DNA from: Sphingomonas hengshuiensis
GTDB taxonomy: Bacteria > Pseudomonadota > Alphaproteobacteria > Sphingomonadales > Sphingomonadaceae
DNA: 64,000 nt
NCBI RefSeq assembly: GCF_000935025.1
Contig: NZ_CP010836.1
Coordinates: forward strand, 1,116,001 to 1,180,000
Direction of reading: 5' to 3'
A program made the translations under genes and the position numbers. Position 1 is the stretch's first letter; every line of letters starts with the position of its first letter. Below the pieces are notes generated by a model. It searched no databases. It was not told the origin of the DNA and worked only from the letters and a program-made list of their open reading frames with translations. Positions 1-8,903 of the stretch are shown here, piece by piece.

Positions 1-1194
1 CATCGGGATTTCTATGTCAACGCGTCGTATGAAAGCATCTCCACGACGTCGTTATCGCAGGTGAACACGCTGGGATACGCCGCCAATGGCCGCGACGTGC
101 GGTCTGCGTTTGCCGAAGTGAATTTCCCGCTTGTGGGGGCAGCGAATGGAGGCCCGGGTCTTGAGCGGCTCGAGTTCAACGCGGCGGCGCGCGTCGATGA
201 TTATAGCGATAGCGGCAGCACCACCAATCCCAAGTTCGGAATCCGGTACGATCCGTTCGAAGGCCTGTCGCTGCACGGCAGCTATGGCACGTCGTTTCGT
301 GCCCCGCTGCTGTCGGACGTCAATCCGGCGAGTTCGGCGGTGGTGTTCTACATCCCCAATTTCGGTCCGTTCGGCAATGTGGTCCAATATGCGGGGGGCA
401 ACGCCAACCTGAAGCCGGAGACCGCGACGACCTGGTCGCTGGGCGCCAAGTTCACGCCAAAAGCCAGCGGGTTCTCCGCATCGCTCGATTATTTCAACAT
501 CCGCTACAATAATATCGTCGAGACGGCGCCGTTCTACAGCCCACAGGTGTTTTCCGACCCGGCTTATGCACCCTTCGTGATCCTGAATCCGACATTGGCG
601 CAGGTGCAGGCGATCTACGCGCTGCCATGGGCGGGCACGCCGACGATCGCGGCGGCGGACGTCGATGCGCTGGTCGATGTCCGGCGCAACAACGCGGCCG
701 GCATCAAGATGCAGGGCCTGGATTTCGTGGTGAACTATCAGTCCGCCTTGGGGGACGGTACGCTCGTGACGGGCGTGTCCGGCACCTATCTGCTGTCGTT
801 CAAGAAGGCGCTGTCGCCGAACGCACCGTTCGTCGATCGGCTGAACGAAGCGAATTATCCGCTGCGCTTCCGCGCGCGCGGGAACATCGGCTGGGGTAAC
901 GAGGCCGTTAACGCGACGCTATTCGTCAACTATAGCAACGCGTATGACAATACGATCGGCACGATCCAGCCGGTCCAGCGGGTCTCGGCCTATACCACGG
1001 TCGATTTGACCTTGGGCTATGACCTGAGCAGGTTGGACGGCGTGTTCAACGGTCTCAGCGTGTCGGTGAGCGCAATCAACCTGTTCGACAAGGACCCGCC
1101 CTTCGCGGCGGTGGGCCTGACGCAGGTGTTCGATTCGACCGTCTCCAATCCGATCGGGCGGCTGGTCGCCTTCTCAGTGCGCAAGAGGTTCTGA
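1..1194 (+). CDS. TonB-dependent receptor, C-terminal part (5' end outside window)
   Basis: The reading frame is open from base 1, so only the last 397 or so residues of the protein are here. They form the outer half of a 22-strand outer-membrane beta-barrel that imports a substrate using TonB energy. Visible marks are alternating aromatic/polar strands, the common receptor motif GSYGTSFRAP near the middle, a SVSAINLFDKDPP strand close to the end, and a terminal Phe (RKRF), the usual recognition residue for the BAM machinery. The plug domain and TonB box lie outside the window, so the substrate cannot be inferred. A strong terminator follows 56 bases after the stop, and the next gene converges from the other strand. 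Family assignment is secure; specificity is unknown. Confidence 0.9.
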   Translation, partial: HRDFYVNASYESISTTSLSQVNTLGYAANGRDVRSAFAEVNFPLVGAANGGPGLERLEFNAAARVDDYSDSGSTTNPKFGIRYDPFEGLSLHGSYGTSFRAPLLSDVNPASSAVVFYIPNFGPFGNVVQYAGGNANLKPETATTWSLGAKFTPKASGFSASLDYFNIRYNNIVETAPFYSPQVFSDPAYAPFVILNPTLAQVQAIYALPWAGTPTIAAADVDALVDVRRNNAAGIKMQGLDFVVNYQSALGDGTLVTGVSGTYLLSFKKALSPNAPFVDRLNEANYPLRFRARGNIGWGNEAVNATLFVNYSNAYDNTIGTIQPVQRVSAYTTVDLTLGYDLSRLDGVFNGLSVSVSAINLFDKDPPFAAVGLTQVFDSTVSNPIGRLVAFSVRKRF

Positions 1195-1245
1195 ACGTTG
1201 CCGGCGCGCGCGCTTGCTGCGCGCGCGCTTGGCGGAATCGACCGC

Positions 1246-1283
1246 AAAAAGGCCGCCGGTGCGTATCCACCGGCGGCCTTTTT
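1246..1283. terminator. Bidirectional intrinsic terminator
   Basis: A perfect 11-bp stem (1251-1261 with 1268-1278, GGCCGCCGGTG) surrounds a 6-nt loop. It is flanked by five A on the left and five T on the right, so it works for both converging genes: the receptor ending at 1194 and the esterase ending at 1313. Confidence 0.9.
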
Positions 1284-1312
1284 GTCTCAGGTCAGGCGCA
1301 GCCGGGAGTCGC

Positions 1313-2425
1313 TCAGCGCCCCAGATTTTCGTCAAAGAAACGAATGACGGTTCGATAGAAGTCACGCGACTCCGGCATGTCGGGATTGTAGATGAAGCCG
1401 TGCGGCAGTCCCTCCCACATGTGCAGCTGTGCGTGGACGCCCGCGTTGACTAACTGCCGATGCAGAAACATGGCTGAACTATAGTCGAAGGCGCGCGAGC
1501 TTGTGGCCACCATGATCGGCGGAAACTTGGCCAGCACGTCGGGGTGCCACGCGGGCGCCGCCAATGGCCCCTTCATATCCGCGCCTTCGAAATAGGGCAG
1601 TACGGGGGGCGTTTGCCCCGGCTTCAATGGCGGCATCGGCATCGCCGCGTCACCCAGCAGGAAACCGACATAGCTTCCGTCGCCACCATAGACGGCATCG
1701 CCGAACGAGAGCCCCGAGCAATAGATTCCGACGGCGCCGGGGCGGGGCAGCCCTTCCTTCTGTATCCAGGCCAGGAACTGCCCGGCGAGCATGCCGCCAG
1801 CGGAACAGCCATATACACCGATCTGGTCGGGACGGTGCGTCTTCAGCAGTTCGCGATAGACCGCGGCGGCATCTTCGCTGGCCGCGGGAAAGCGGTGCTT
1901 GGGTCCTTGACGGTAATCGGGACTGACGACCTTGATCGCGCCAAGTGCGGCGATCGGGAGCGATTCGAGATCGGAGCAGCCGGGGAAGCACCCGCCGAAA
2001 CCGCCACCGTGCAGGTTGATCAGCACTCGTCCGCGATTCCGCGGCGCCACCCCGCTGTGGGGCGTATAGACGAAGCTATGTACACCCCCGACGGTCGTGT
2101 CCTGCTTGTCGACCGCGAACTGCGCGTTGGCCGAAGCGAGATAGGTCTTCATCCACCGTGGGACACCCTGATCGTCGATCGCGCCGATGCCCTTGACGAA
2201 AGCCTGGAGATGCTCGGCAAGGAATGCCTTCGCCTCCGGGGAAAGATAGGGCGAAACCGGGACCGCCAAAGGAGGCGTGTACACCGTCCCGGCCTCGTCG
2301 ACGCGCAACTGCTGCTGTTGCTGAGCGATCGCCGGCACACCTGCAAGCAGCGCGGCTCCAGCGATGAAGAACGACGTCAGTTGAACGCGATGGTCTACCG
2401 ATCGTGAAGACATGGATTGGGTCAT
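1313..2425 (-). CDS. Secreted alpha/beta hydrolase (HSL-type esterase)
   Basis: A 370-residue protein with a signal peptide (hydrophobic run SFFIAGAALLAGVPAIAQ, likely cleaved after AQ) and then an esterase fold of the hormone-sensitive-lipase group. Visible motifs are HGGGF (oxyanion hole), YGCSAGG (nucleophile Ser in GxSxG), a probable catalytic Asp in SSRAFDYSS and His in GLPHGF. It probably hydrolyses carboxyl esters in the periplasm. The frame stays open up to 2593, but the sequence before 2425 is not signal-like. The start at 2425 has an AGAAAG-type ribosome site; 2413 is an alternative. It lies downstream of the tannase-like gene in the same direction, separated by 455 bases, so it may have its own promoter. 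The exact substrate is unknown. Confidence 0.82.
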   Translation of the reverse strand: MTQSMSSRSVDHRVQLTSFFIAGAALLAGVPAIAQQQQQLRVDEAGTVYTPPLAVPVSPYLSPEAKAFLAEHLQAFVKGIGAIDDQGVPRWMKTYLASANAQFAVDKQDTTVGGVHSFVYTPHSGVAPRNRGRVLINLHGGGFGGCFPGCSDLESLPIAALGAIKVVSPDYRQGPKHRFPAASEDAAAVYRELLKTHRPDQIGVYGCSAGGMLAGQFLAWIQKEGLPRPGAVGIYCSGLSFGDAVYGGDGSYVGFLLGDAAMPMPPLKPGQTPPVLPYFEGADMKGPLAAPAWHPDVLAKFPPIMVATSSRAFDYSSAMFLHRQLVNAGVHAQLHMWEGLPHGFIYNPDMPESRDFYRTVIRFFDENLGR

Positions 2426-2880
2426 CAGGCGATACTTTCTGCAAAATAGCGACGCGATTGGCTTGAGAGCGACGTTGCAAACCACACTCGAACGATGTCT
2501 GCAACCGATTGCGTGACAATTTTGCATACAATCGGGAGGAGGGTGAAGTTTGACCCATTTTATCTCCGTTGGCATGGCAAGCCTGATCGCCAATTCGGCG
2601 CCGGCGCAGACTCAGGGGAAACGATCCGAGGGGGGCAATGACAGGGTGTCGCGCTTGTCGAATGAGCACCTCACCGTGGGATCCCCCCAGAGTCCGCTTT
2701 CAGGTCCTCCACGCAACGCGTTCCGACGTCCCAGCTGGGGGCGCATCTCCGCCGGTTCGATTTATGGCCGGCACCCCCACGCACAGAAAGCAAAATGGGC
2801 ACGTCCCAGTTGCGGCCGTTCAGGCCTGCCCTCGACCATTTTGAAAAGCGGCCAGTCGTGGGACGTCCGTCGGTTGGCAT
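2426..2880. other. Intergenic stretch, no gene recognised
   Basis: This 455-bp gap lies between two minus-strand genes. I see no convincing coding sequence; the open frames lack codon bias and ribosome sites. It contains a 6-bp inverted repeat (GTTGCA at 2474-2479, TGCAAC at 2500-2505) about 50-80 bases upstream of the esterase start, a possible operator for that gene. Confidence 0.4.
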
Positions 2881-4539
2881 TCATTTTATGGAAGGCTGAG
2901 GTAGCGGCCTTGATTGCGCTTCGCACTGGAAGCTGCTGGCGGTGCGCGTCGATCCACTCCCGCGATACACCGCTCGCTGCGGATAGGGACAGAGCGGCCG
3001 CTGCATGTCGATCCGACCGTGCTTTTCGCTGGAGAATTTGGTTGCGACGATGCGGTCGGGTGCCTTGCCCCGCTCGGACCAGGCGATCAGCGCAGAGAAC
3101 AGGTCGTGTTGTGCGTCGTCCGAAGGGGGGCGCGGCGGAATTCCGAGCGTGGCGTTGAAGGCATCCGGGCCCGTGCCGCCGCCGCAATGCATCATGCCGG
3201 GAGCCATGAACAGCCGTGCGCTGTCCGCGAGTTTGTCGGCGCCGCCCATCTTCGCGGCATGCCGGTCAAAGAAGGCAACCGACTGGCCCGGCGCAACGAG
3301 GGTGTCGGCAAGCCCATGGAACATGATCAGCCTGCCGCCGCGCGCTGCGAACGCGGCCAGACTGCCGCGCGTCGCATCGTTGACGCTCGAATCCAGTCGC
3401 GCGTTGACGATCGGCATGTCGCGATCGAAATCGAAGCGCTGCCATCCCCAGTCCGCGCCGAACACCCATTTGAACAGCGCGCTGAAAGGTGGCTGTCCGC
3501 TGATCGGCTTTTGCAGGAAGGACCAGCCGAACGTGTCGGGCATCTCGCTGCCCGGCAGCCAGCCGTAATAGGTGGGCGTGCCGTTCCGATCGGTCGGCCC
3601 GGAATAAAAGGCACGCGCTGTCGCAACCTCGCCTTCAGTAAGGCAGCTGTCCGATGCCGCGCCCGTGCATTGCAGGCTGGCGGGATCGAATTTGCAGCGC
3701 ATCGGGTCCGCGATGAACCGGTCGCCGGCCAGTCCATGGCCTTGTCGCCAACAACTGGCGATCGCGGCCGCGTTGAGCAGCTTCAGCTTCGCGTCGGAGA
3801 GGAGCCGGCCCGGTGTGCGGTTCGCCGCCGCATAGTCCCACAGCACTGCGGCATGGCCCCAGGTTCGATCGATTACCGGCGCGCCGACCAGGATGGCGTG
3901 ATAATCTTCCGGATAATGCAGGGCTTCGATCAGGCCCATCTGGCCACCGGTGGAGCAGCCGGTATAATAAGATTGTCGGGCGTCCCGCCCGTAAAAGGCC
4001 TTGGTGATCGCCTTGCCGGTCATCGTCATGACATGCGTCGATAGGCGCCCCCAATCGCGCCACTTGCGCGGCTGGCCGATCAAGGCGTCGCCCTCCAGCG
4101 GCGAGGCCGGCGCAGTTCCCGCATCGGTCGTCGCGGTCGCGAAGCCGCGGCGCAGTCCTTCGACCATGCCCGAATAGCCAAGCGCGAACGTGCCTGCGAA
4201 GCCGCCGCTGCCATTGCCATGGAACACGCCGGTCCACCCCTGCGCAGGCAGCCAGACCTCAACACCGATGTCAGAGCCGGGTTCGGATCGCACCTGGGCG
4301 ACAATGCGGCAGAAGCTGCGATAACCCGGAACATCGCCGGCGATCGTCTTCTCCGCGGGTTTGGCCGGGACCAGCACCGCGCTGGCGATCGTCGTATCCG
4401 GCAGCTTGAGGCCCGCAAGTGCCGTGCAGCGCGCGGCAGCTTCCTTGCCGGACATCCTGCCCTGTGCCAGCGCCAGGCCAGGCGCCGCCAAGCCGATCGC
4501 GATCGCCGCGAGAATGGCGACGTGGTGCTTGCGCTTCAT
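2881..4539 (-). CDS. Tannase/feruloyl esterase family hydrolase
   Basis: A 552-residue secreted enzyme (signal peptide MKRKHHVAILAAIAIGLAAP and onward, cleavage near ALAQG) of the tannase/feruloyl esterase family, which cleaves aromatic esters such as galloyl, feruloyl or terephthalate mono-esters. The nucleophile is Ser in GCSTGG (about residue 205), the Asp lies in HGLADTLVAPG, and the His lies in MMHCGGG; the Cys beside Ser and the Cys beside His form the disulfide typical of this family. The start at 4539 is set by a GGAGAG ribosome site and by the signal peptide; the longer open frame is not credible. It is preceded by an MFS gene only 26 bases away, so it is probably co-transcribed with the 5905-8813 genes. 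Confidence 0.88.
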   Translation of the reverse strand: MKRKHHVAILAAIAIGLAAPGLALAQGRMSGKEAAARCTALAGLKLPDTTIASAVLVPAKPAEKTIAGDVPGYRSFCRIVAQVRSEPGSDIGVEVWLPAQGWTGVFHGNGSGGFAGTFALGYSGMVEGLRRGFATATTDAGTAPASPLEGDALIGQPRKWRDWGRLSTHVMTMTGKAITKAFYGRDARQSYYTGCSTGGQMGLIEALHYPEDYHAILVGAPVIDRTWGHAAVLWDYAAANRTPGRLLSDAKLKLLNAAAIASCWRQGHGLAGDRFIADPMRCKFDPASLQCTGAASDSCLTEGEVATARAFYSGPTDRNGTPTYYGWLPGSEMPDTFGWSFLQKPISGQPPFSALFKWVFGADWGWQRFDFDRDMPIVNARLDSSVNDATRGSLAAFAARGGRLIMFHGLADTLVAPGQSVAFFDRHAAKMGGADKLADSARLFMAPGMMHCGGGTGPDAFNATLGIPPRPPSDDAQHDLFSALIAWSERGKAPDRIVATKFSSEKHGRIDMQRPLCPYPQRAVYRGSGSTRTASSFQCEAQSRPLPQPSIK

Positions 4540-4565
4540 GATGCTCTCCAACCGTTGCGCCACTA

Positions 4566-5888
4566 TCATTTCAGTCGCGCGCCTGCGGCGCTGGAAGGCG
4601 ACGATCGCCGGATCAGGCGGGCGAGCCACAGGAACAGCGATGCGGCGATGAGGTACATCGGCGCCAGCGCGTAGAATGCCATCTGCAGCGAATGCTCGTG
4701 ATAATCGGGGCGGAAGAAATCGCTCGCGATGCCGACGAAGGTCGGGCCGAGGCCGAGACCGACGAGGTTCATGACCAGCAGCAGCAACGCGCCCGAAATC
4801 ACCCGCACGCTTGGCGCCACCTCGCTCTGAATGAAGGTGACGGTCGCGGGGAGGAAGAAGGAATTGAGGAACAGCGGCACGAAGAGCAGTGCGAGCGCGA
4901 CCTCCCATCGGTCGGCTGCGACGAAGGCGAGGAAAAAGGGCAGCGCGAGCACGAGCGACAACGCCGGTATCGTGGCATAGGCTGCCGTGCTCCGGACGGC
5001 GTAGCGATCGATCAGCTTGCCCGAGACGAAGATGCCGGTACCCATTCCCAGCCCGACGGCAAGCGCATACCAGATCGCCACCTCATCGAGCGTCATGCCC
5101 TTTTCGCGCATCAGGAAGAGAGTCGCGAAGTTGGCCATCCCATAGGTAATGAAATTGGCGGCGCCGCTCGCGAGCGCCGCGACCGCCAGCATTTTGTTGG
5201 TGAAGAAACCGATTATCGCCTGACCGAAGCTCGGTTCGGGCCGTGCGCCGGCGATCGGTGCGGGATCGAAACGCCCGCGGACCGGCTCTGGCACGAAGAA
5301 ATAGACCAGAAGCGCTGTGAGCACGCCGATCGCGCCGACCGCATAGAAGGGCACGCGCCAGTCATAGGTGGCCGCCAGCGACGCGCCGAAAGCGACACCC
5401 AACGCGGAACCGAGCGGCGGGCCGAGATTGAAGATGCCCATGGCGGTGCCCCGCTGCTCGCGGGGGAAGGTATCGGAGATGATTGCATAGGAGGGCGGCA
5501 CGCCGCCCGCTTCGCCGATACCGACCGCCATCCGGGCGCCGGCGAGTTGGCTGTAATTGCCCGCCATGCCGCACGCTATGGTGGCGCCACTCCACAAACC
5601 GCAGGCCAGCGACAGGATCTTCACGCGGTTCGAGCGGTCGGCCAGCCAGCCGACGGGGATCGCGATGAAGCAGTAGAACAGTGCGAAGTAGAAGCCGGTG
5701 ACATAGCCGAGTTGGCTGTCCGTGATCTGCAGCCCGTCCTGGATCGGCTTGGCCAGGATCGAGACCAGCTGGCGATCGAGGAAGTTGAGCACATAGACGA
5801 AGCACAGCATGCCCAGCACCCAGCCGCGATTGCCGTGTCGGACAGCGACTGAATCCGCCTGGTGATGCGGCGCTTGGTGGATCGCCAT
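4566..5888 (-). CDS. MFS transporter (spinster-like)
   Basis: About 440 residues with 12 predicted membrane segments. The loop motif GWLADRSNRVKI after the second helix is the classic MFS A-motif, and the early NFLDRQLVSILAKPI segment resembles spinster-type and aromatic-acid/H+ symporters often found in sphingomonad catabolic operons. It probably carries the ester or its cleavage product across the inner membrane. The start at 5888 (MAIHQ) has an AGGAAGG-like site 11 bases upstream; the in-frame ATG at 5912 overlaps the end of the dehydrogenase gene and has no obvious site. It sits between the dehydrogenase and the tannase-like gene in one operon. Confidence 0.88.
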   Translation of the reverse strand: MAIHQAPHHQADSVAVRHGNRGWVLGMLCFVYVLNFLDRQLVSILAKPIQDGLQITDSQLGYVTGFYFALFYCFIAIPVGWLADRSNRVKILSLACGLWSGATIACGMAGNYSQLAGARMAVGIGEAGGVPPSYAIISDTFPREQRGTAMGIFNLGPPLGSALGVAFGASLAATYDWRVPFYAVGAIGVLTALLVYFFVPEPVRGRFDPAPIAGARPEPSFGQAIIGFFTNKMLAVAALASGAANFITYGMANFATLFLMREKGMTLDEVAIWYALAVGLGMGTGIFVSGKLIDRYAVRSTAAYATIPALSLVLALPFFLAFVAADRWEVALALLFVPLFLNSFFLPATVTFIQSEVAPSVRVISGALLLLVMNLVGLGLGPTFVGIASDFFRPDYHEHSLQMAFYALAPMYLIAASLFLWLARLIRRSSPSSAAGARLK

Positions 5889-5904
5889 CGGCTTCGCTAC
5901 CTTC

Positions 5905-6759
5905 CTATCCATCTCGATTTGTCTCGATCCAGCCGGCGCGGCCCTTGCCGCCGCCCAGCCCGGCGGCGACGCGTTGCTTCAGCAGCGCCGGCGGGCGGAA
6001 GCGCTCGCCATAGGCATCGTGCAGGATATCCTGCACCTGCAGGCACAGATCCGACGTCACGATATCCATCATCGCGAACGGGCCGATCGGGTGGCCAAGG
6101 CCGAGCCGGCACGCCACATCGAGATCGGCGGGCGTCGCGACGCCTTCCTCGACCAGCTTGACCGCTTCGATCAGCAAGGCGTGCAGCATCCGGTTGACCG
6201 CGAAACCTGCCACGTCCTTGATGCGCACCGGCTGCTTGCCGATGCCGCCCAGCACGCCGATCATCTCGTCCACCACGGCATGGTCCGTCGCAAAGCCGGG
6301 GATCACTTCGACCAGCGTCATGCGCGAGACCGGCGAGAAATAGTGGGTGCCGAGGAAGCGTGCCCGGCGCTCTGGTCTCAGGGGCGCCGCGAGTGTCGAA
6401 ATGGGCAGAGTCGATGTGTTCGAGGCAAGGATGCATGCGGGCTGACACACTCGGTCGAGCGCGCGCAACACGGCTCCTTTCGCGTCGATCGATTCATAGA
6501 CCGCTTCGGTCACTAGCGCGCACTCGGCCATCGCGGCGAGCGCCGAGACTGGCTGGACGCGGGCCAGCGCCGCCTCTGCTGCTTCCGGTGCGTAGAATTG
6601 CCGTGCGATCCCCTTGTCCAGGATGCCGCGCAATCTCTCCATCGCCGCCGCCAGCGCGTCGTCGCTGCGGTCGTGCAGCAAGACCTCATGACCGCCCAGG
6701 GCGAAGACCAAAGCGATCTCCGCGCCCATCAGTCCGGCGCCTACAACCCCCGCCTTCAT
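5905..6759 (-). CDS. 3-hydroxyacyl-CoA dehydrogenase
   Basis: 284 residues, the normal size for a single-function 3-hydroxybutyryl/3-hydroxyacyl-CoA dehydrogenase. It starts with the NAD-binding Rossmann motif VGAGLMGAEIA. The catalytic His is in GTHYFSPV, and the C-terminal helical domain includes FAVNRMLHALLIEA. It would oxidise a 3-hydroxyacyl-CoA to the 3-keto form with NAD+. The start at 6759 has a GGGAGAGG site and overlaps the stop of the preceding acetoacetyl-CoA synthetase gene by four bases (ATGA), so the two are translationally coupled. With the CoA ligase it would channel a hydroxy- or keto-acid into central metabolism. Confidence 0.9.
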   Translation of the reverse strand: MKAGVVGAGLMGAEIALVFALGGHEVLLHDRSDDALAAAMERLRGILDKGIARQFYAPEAAEAALARVQPVSALAAMAECALVTEAVYESIDAKGAVLRALDRVCQPACILASNTSTLPISTLAAPLRPERRARFLGTHYFSPVSRMTLVEVIPGFATDHAVVDEMIGVLGGIGKQPVRIKDVAGFAVNRMLHALLIEAVKLVEEGVATPADLDVACRLGLGHPIGPFAMMDIVTSDLCLQVQDILHDAYGERFRPPALLKQRVAAGLGGGKGRAGWIETNRDG

Positions 6760-8813
6760 GGTGCCTCTCCCGCGCGCCGGTTTGATTCCGCCTGAGCCTC
6801 GCGCTGCCAGCGCTGTGCCTGCTCGATATACCAGGGCAAGGCTTCCGGCGTTGCCGTCGTATCCGCACTGACCACCTTCGCGACGGGCCATCCGGCGAAC
6901 AGCCGCTTAATCGGCAATTCCTGCTTTTTCCCGGACAGGGTGCGCGGAATCACTGGCGCAGCGATCAGCCGATCCGGCACGAAACGGGGCGACAGGCTGG
7001 TGCGAATGGCCGCGGCTATCGCTGCTTCCAGCGCGGCATCCACGCCCTGGCCTTCGGCTGGCACGACGAACAGGATCAGATGGCTGTCGCCACCGTCGCT
7101 ATCGACGTCGATGATCATCGTGTCGGCGATCTGCGGCAGCCGTTCGACGGCGGCATAGATTTCGGCGGTGCCCATGCGCACACCATGTCGGTTGATCGTC
7201 GCGTCGCTGCGACCGGCAATCGTGCAGCTGCCATCGCCGCCGATGGTCACCCAGTCGCCATGCCGCCAGACGCCTGGCCATTCGCCGAAATAGGAGTCGC
7301 GGTAGCGGCTGCCATCCGCATCGTTCCAGAAATAGAGCGGCATGCTGGGGAAGGGGCGCGTGCAGACCAATTCGCCGACCGTGTCGACCACCGGCTTGCC
7401 CTGCGCATCCCATGCCTCGATCGCGGCGCCCAAATGGCGGCATTGCAGCCGGCCCGGCGTATCGGGGAGTTCGGGATTGCCGGCCATGAAGGCGGCGGCG
7501 ATCTCGGTCCCGCCGCTGACATTGCACCACCAGATAGCGGGCCGGCCCAGCGCGGCGAATTGCGCCGTGCCCCAGCGTTGCACATCGGGCGGCAGCGGCG
7601 ATCCGGTGCTGCCGAGCGCGCGGATGCGTTCGGTCCCGGCAATTGCTCCGATCTCGATCCGCGCCTTGCGGCAACTGGCGAAGAACGCCGCGCCGGCCCC
7701 GAACCAGGTGACACCGGCGCGCCCCGCGAAATCCCATAGCCGGGTCCAATCCGGATCGGCTCTGGTGCCGCTCGGTGAGCCGTCGAACAGACAGATGGTT
7801 GTGCCGCTGAGCAGCCCGCCGACCTGGATGTTCCACATCACCCAGCCGCTGGCGCTATACCAATGGAAGCGATCGCCCCGATTGTTGGCGGAATAGCTGG
7901 GCCCGAGATCGAAATGGAGCCGCCCGGCCGCGGTGGCGAGGACGATGCCGCCATGGCCGTGGACGATCGCCTTGGGAAGCCCGGTGGTGCCGCTGGAATA
8001 GAGGATCCACAGCGGATGATCGAACGGTAGCCATTCGGGCTCGAACGCCGCGACTGCCGCGTCATCGCGGGCGATGGTTGCGGTAAAGTCTGTGCTGTCG
8101 ACGATCTCCCCCTCGCCACAGCCACTTGTGATCAGAAACAGCGCTTCGATACAGGGCAGCTGTTGTCGGATTTCCCCAACGGCCACGCTCCGGTCCATCG
8201 CCTTGCCGGCATAGAAGATGCCGTCGACGGCGATCAGCGCCTTGGGCTCGGTCTGCCGCCAGCGGTCCAGCACGGCGTTCGTCCCCATATCCGGCGAGCA
8301 GAGCGTCCAGATCGCACCAAGGCTGGCGCAGGCAAGCAGGCCGACCACCGCCGCCGGGATGTTGGGCAGATAGGCGGCGACGCGATCGCCCCGTCCGATC
8401 CCGCGGTCGCGGAGCGCCAGCGCGAGCGCAGCCGTCTGGCGCCTCAGTTCGCCCCAGCCGAGTGTGACCTGCCCGCCGCGTTCGTCCATTGCGACGATCG
8501 CGGGCTGGCCGGCGGCATCCGCCGCCGATGCGTGCCGGAAAACATGGCGCGCGTAATTGACCTGCGCCCCGACGAACCAGCGTGTCCCGGGCATGGCCTC
8601 GTCGCCCAGCACCGTCGTGAACGGCGTGGGCGATTCGATCCCGTCATAGTCCCATATGCTGCGCCAGAAACCGTCCAGGTCCTCCACCGACCAGCGGCGC
8701 AGATCCTCATAGGTCGCGAAGTCGCGGCCGTGCACCGCTTTCAGCCACTCCGAATACAGGCGGATCTGCGGGACGGGAGTCGAGAGGTCCACGCTCGTAC
8801 TGGCAGGGGTCAT
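6756..8813 (-). CDS. Acetoacetyl-CoA synthetase (acetoacetate--CoA ligase)
   Basis: 685 residues, matching the length of acetoacetate--CoA ligases. The N-terminal part (LYSEWLKAVHGRDFATYEDL and WVGAQVNYARHV-like text) is typical of this subfamily. The AMP-binding P-loop is YSSGTTGLPKAIVHGHGG, with later motifs GSTGSPL, VSGGTEIA and the C-terminal RSDATINRHGVRMG. It should activate acetoacetate or a related keto-acid with ATP and CoA. The start at 8813 is the first Met that gives the family N-terminus; its ribosome site is weak. It is the second gene of an operon led by the TonB receptor, with a strong hairpin between them, and overlaps the dehydrogenase start. Confidence 0.88.
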   Translation of the reverse strand: MTPASTSVDLSTPVPQIRLYSEWLKAVHGRDFATYEDLRRWSVEDLDGFWRSIWDYDGIESPTPFTTVLGDEAMPGTRWFVGAQVNYARHVFRHASAADAAGQPAIVAMDERGGQVTLGWGELRRQTAALALALRDRGIGRGDRVAAYLPNIPAAVVGLLACASLGAIWTLCSPDMGTNAVLDRWRQTEPKALIAVDGIFYAGKAMDRSVAVGEIRQQLPCIEALFLITSGCGEGEIVDSTDFTATIARDDAAVAAFEPEWLPFDHPLWILYSSGTTGLPKAIVHGHGGIVLATAAGRLHFDLGPSYSANNRGDRFHWYSASGWVMWNIQVGGLLSGTTICLFDGSPSGTRADPDWTRLWDFAGRAGVTWFGAGAAFFASCRKARIEIGAIAGTERIRALGSTGSPLPPDVQRWGTAQFAALGRPAIWWCNVSGGTEIAAAFMAGNPELPDTPGRLQCRHLGAAIEAWDAQGKPVVDTVGELVCTRPFPSMPLYFWNDADGSRYRDSYFGEWPGVWRHGDWVTIGGDGSCTIAGRSDATINRHGVRMGTAEIYAAVERLPQIADTMIIDVDSDGGDSHLILFVVPAEGQGVDAALEAAIAAAIRTSLSPRFVPDRLIAAPVIPRTLSGKKQELPIKRLFAGWPVAKVVSADTTATPEALPWYIEQAQRWQREAQAESNRRAGEAP

Positions 8814-8862
8814 CGAAGGGCGAACCTCGCTCGTTTGTCTGTCATCATCGCAATCGCAGATG

Positions 8863-8901
8863 CCCGGTGGCGGCGGACCCTGTCGGGGCGCCGCCACCGG
8901 G
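8863..8901 (-). terminator. Strong intercistronic hairpin without T-tract
   Basis: A perfect 13-bp stem (8863-8875 with 8889-8901) and 13-nt loop lie immediately after the receptor stop codon and before the CoA-ligase start. There is no run of T after it on the minus strand, so it is more likely to stabilise the receptor mRNA or attenuate read-through than to end transcription completely. Confidence 0.6.
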
Positions 8902-8903
8902 GC

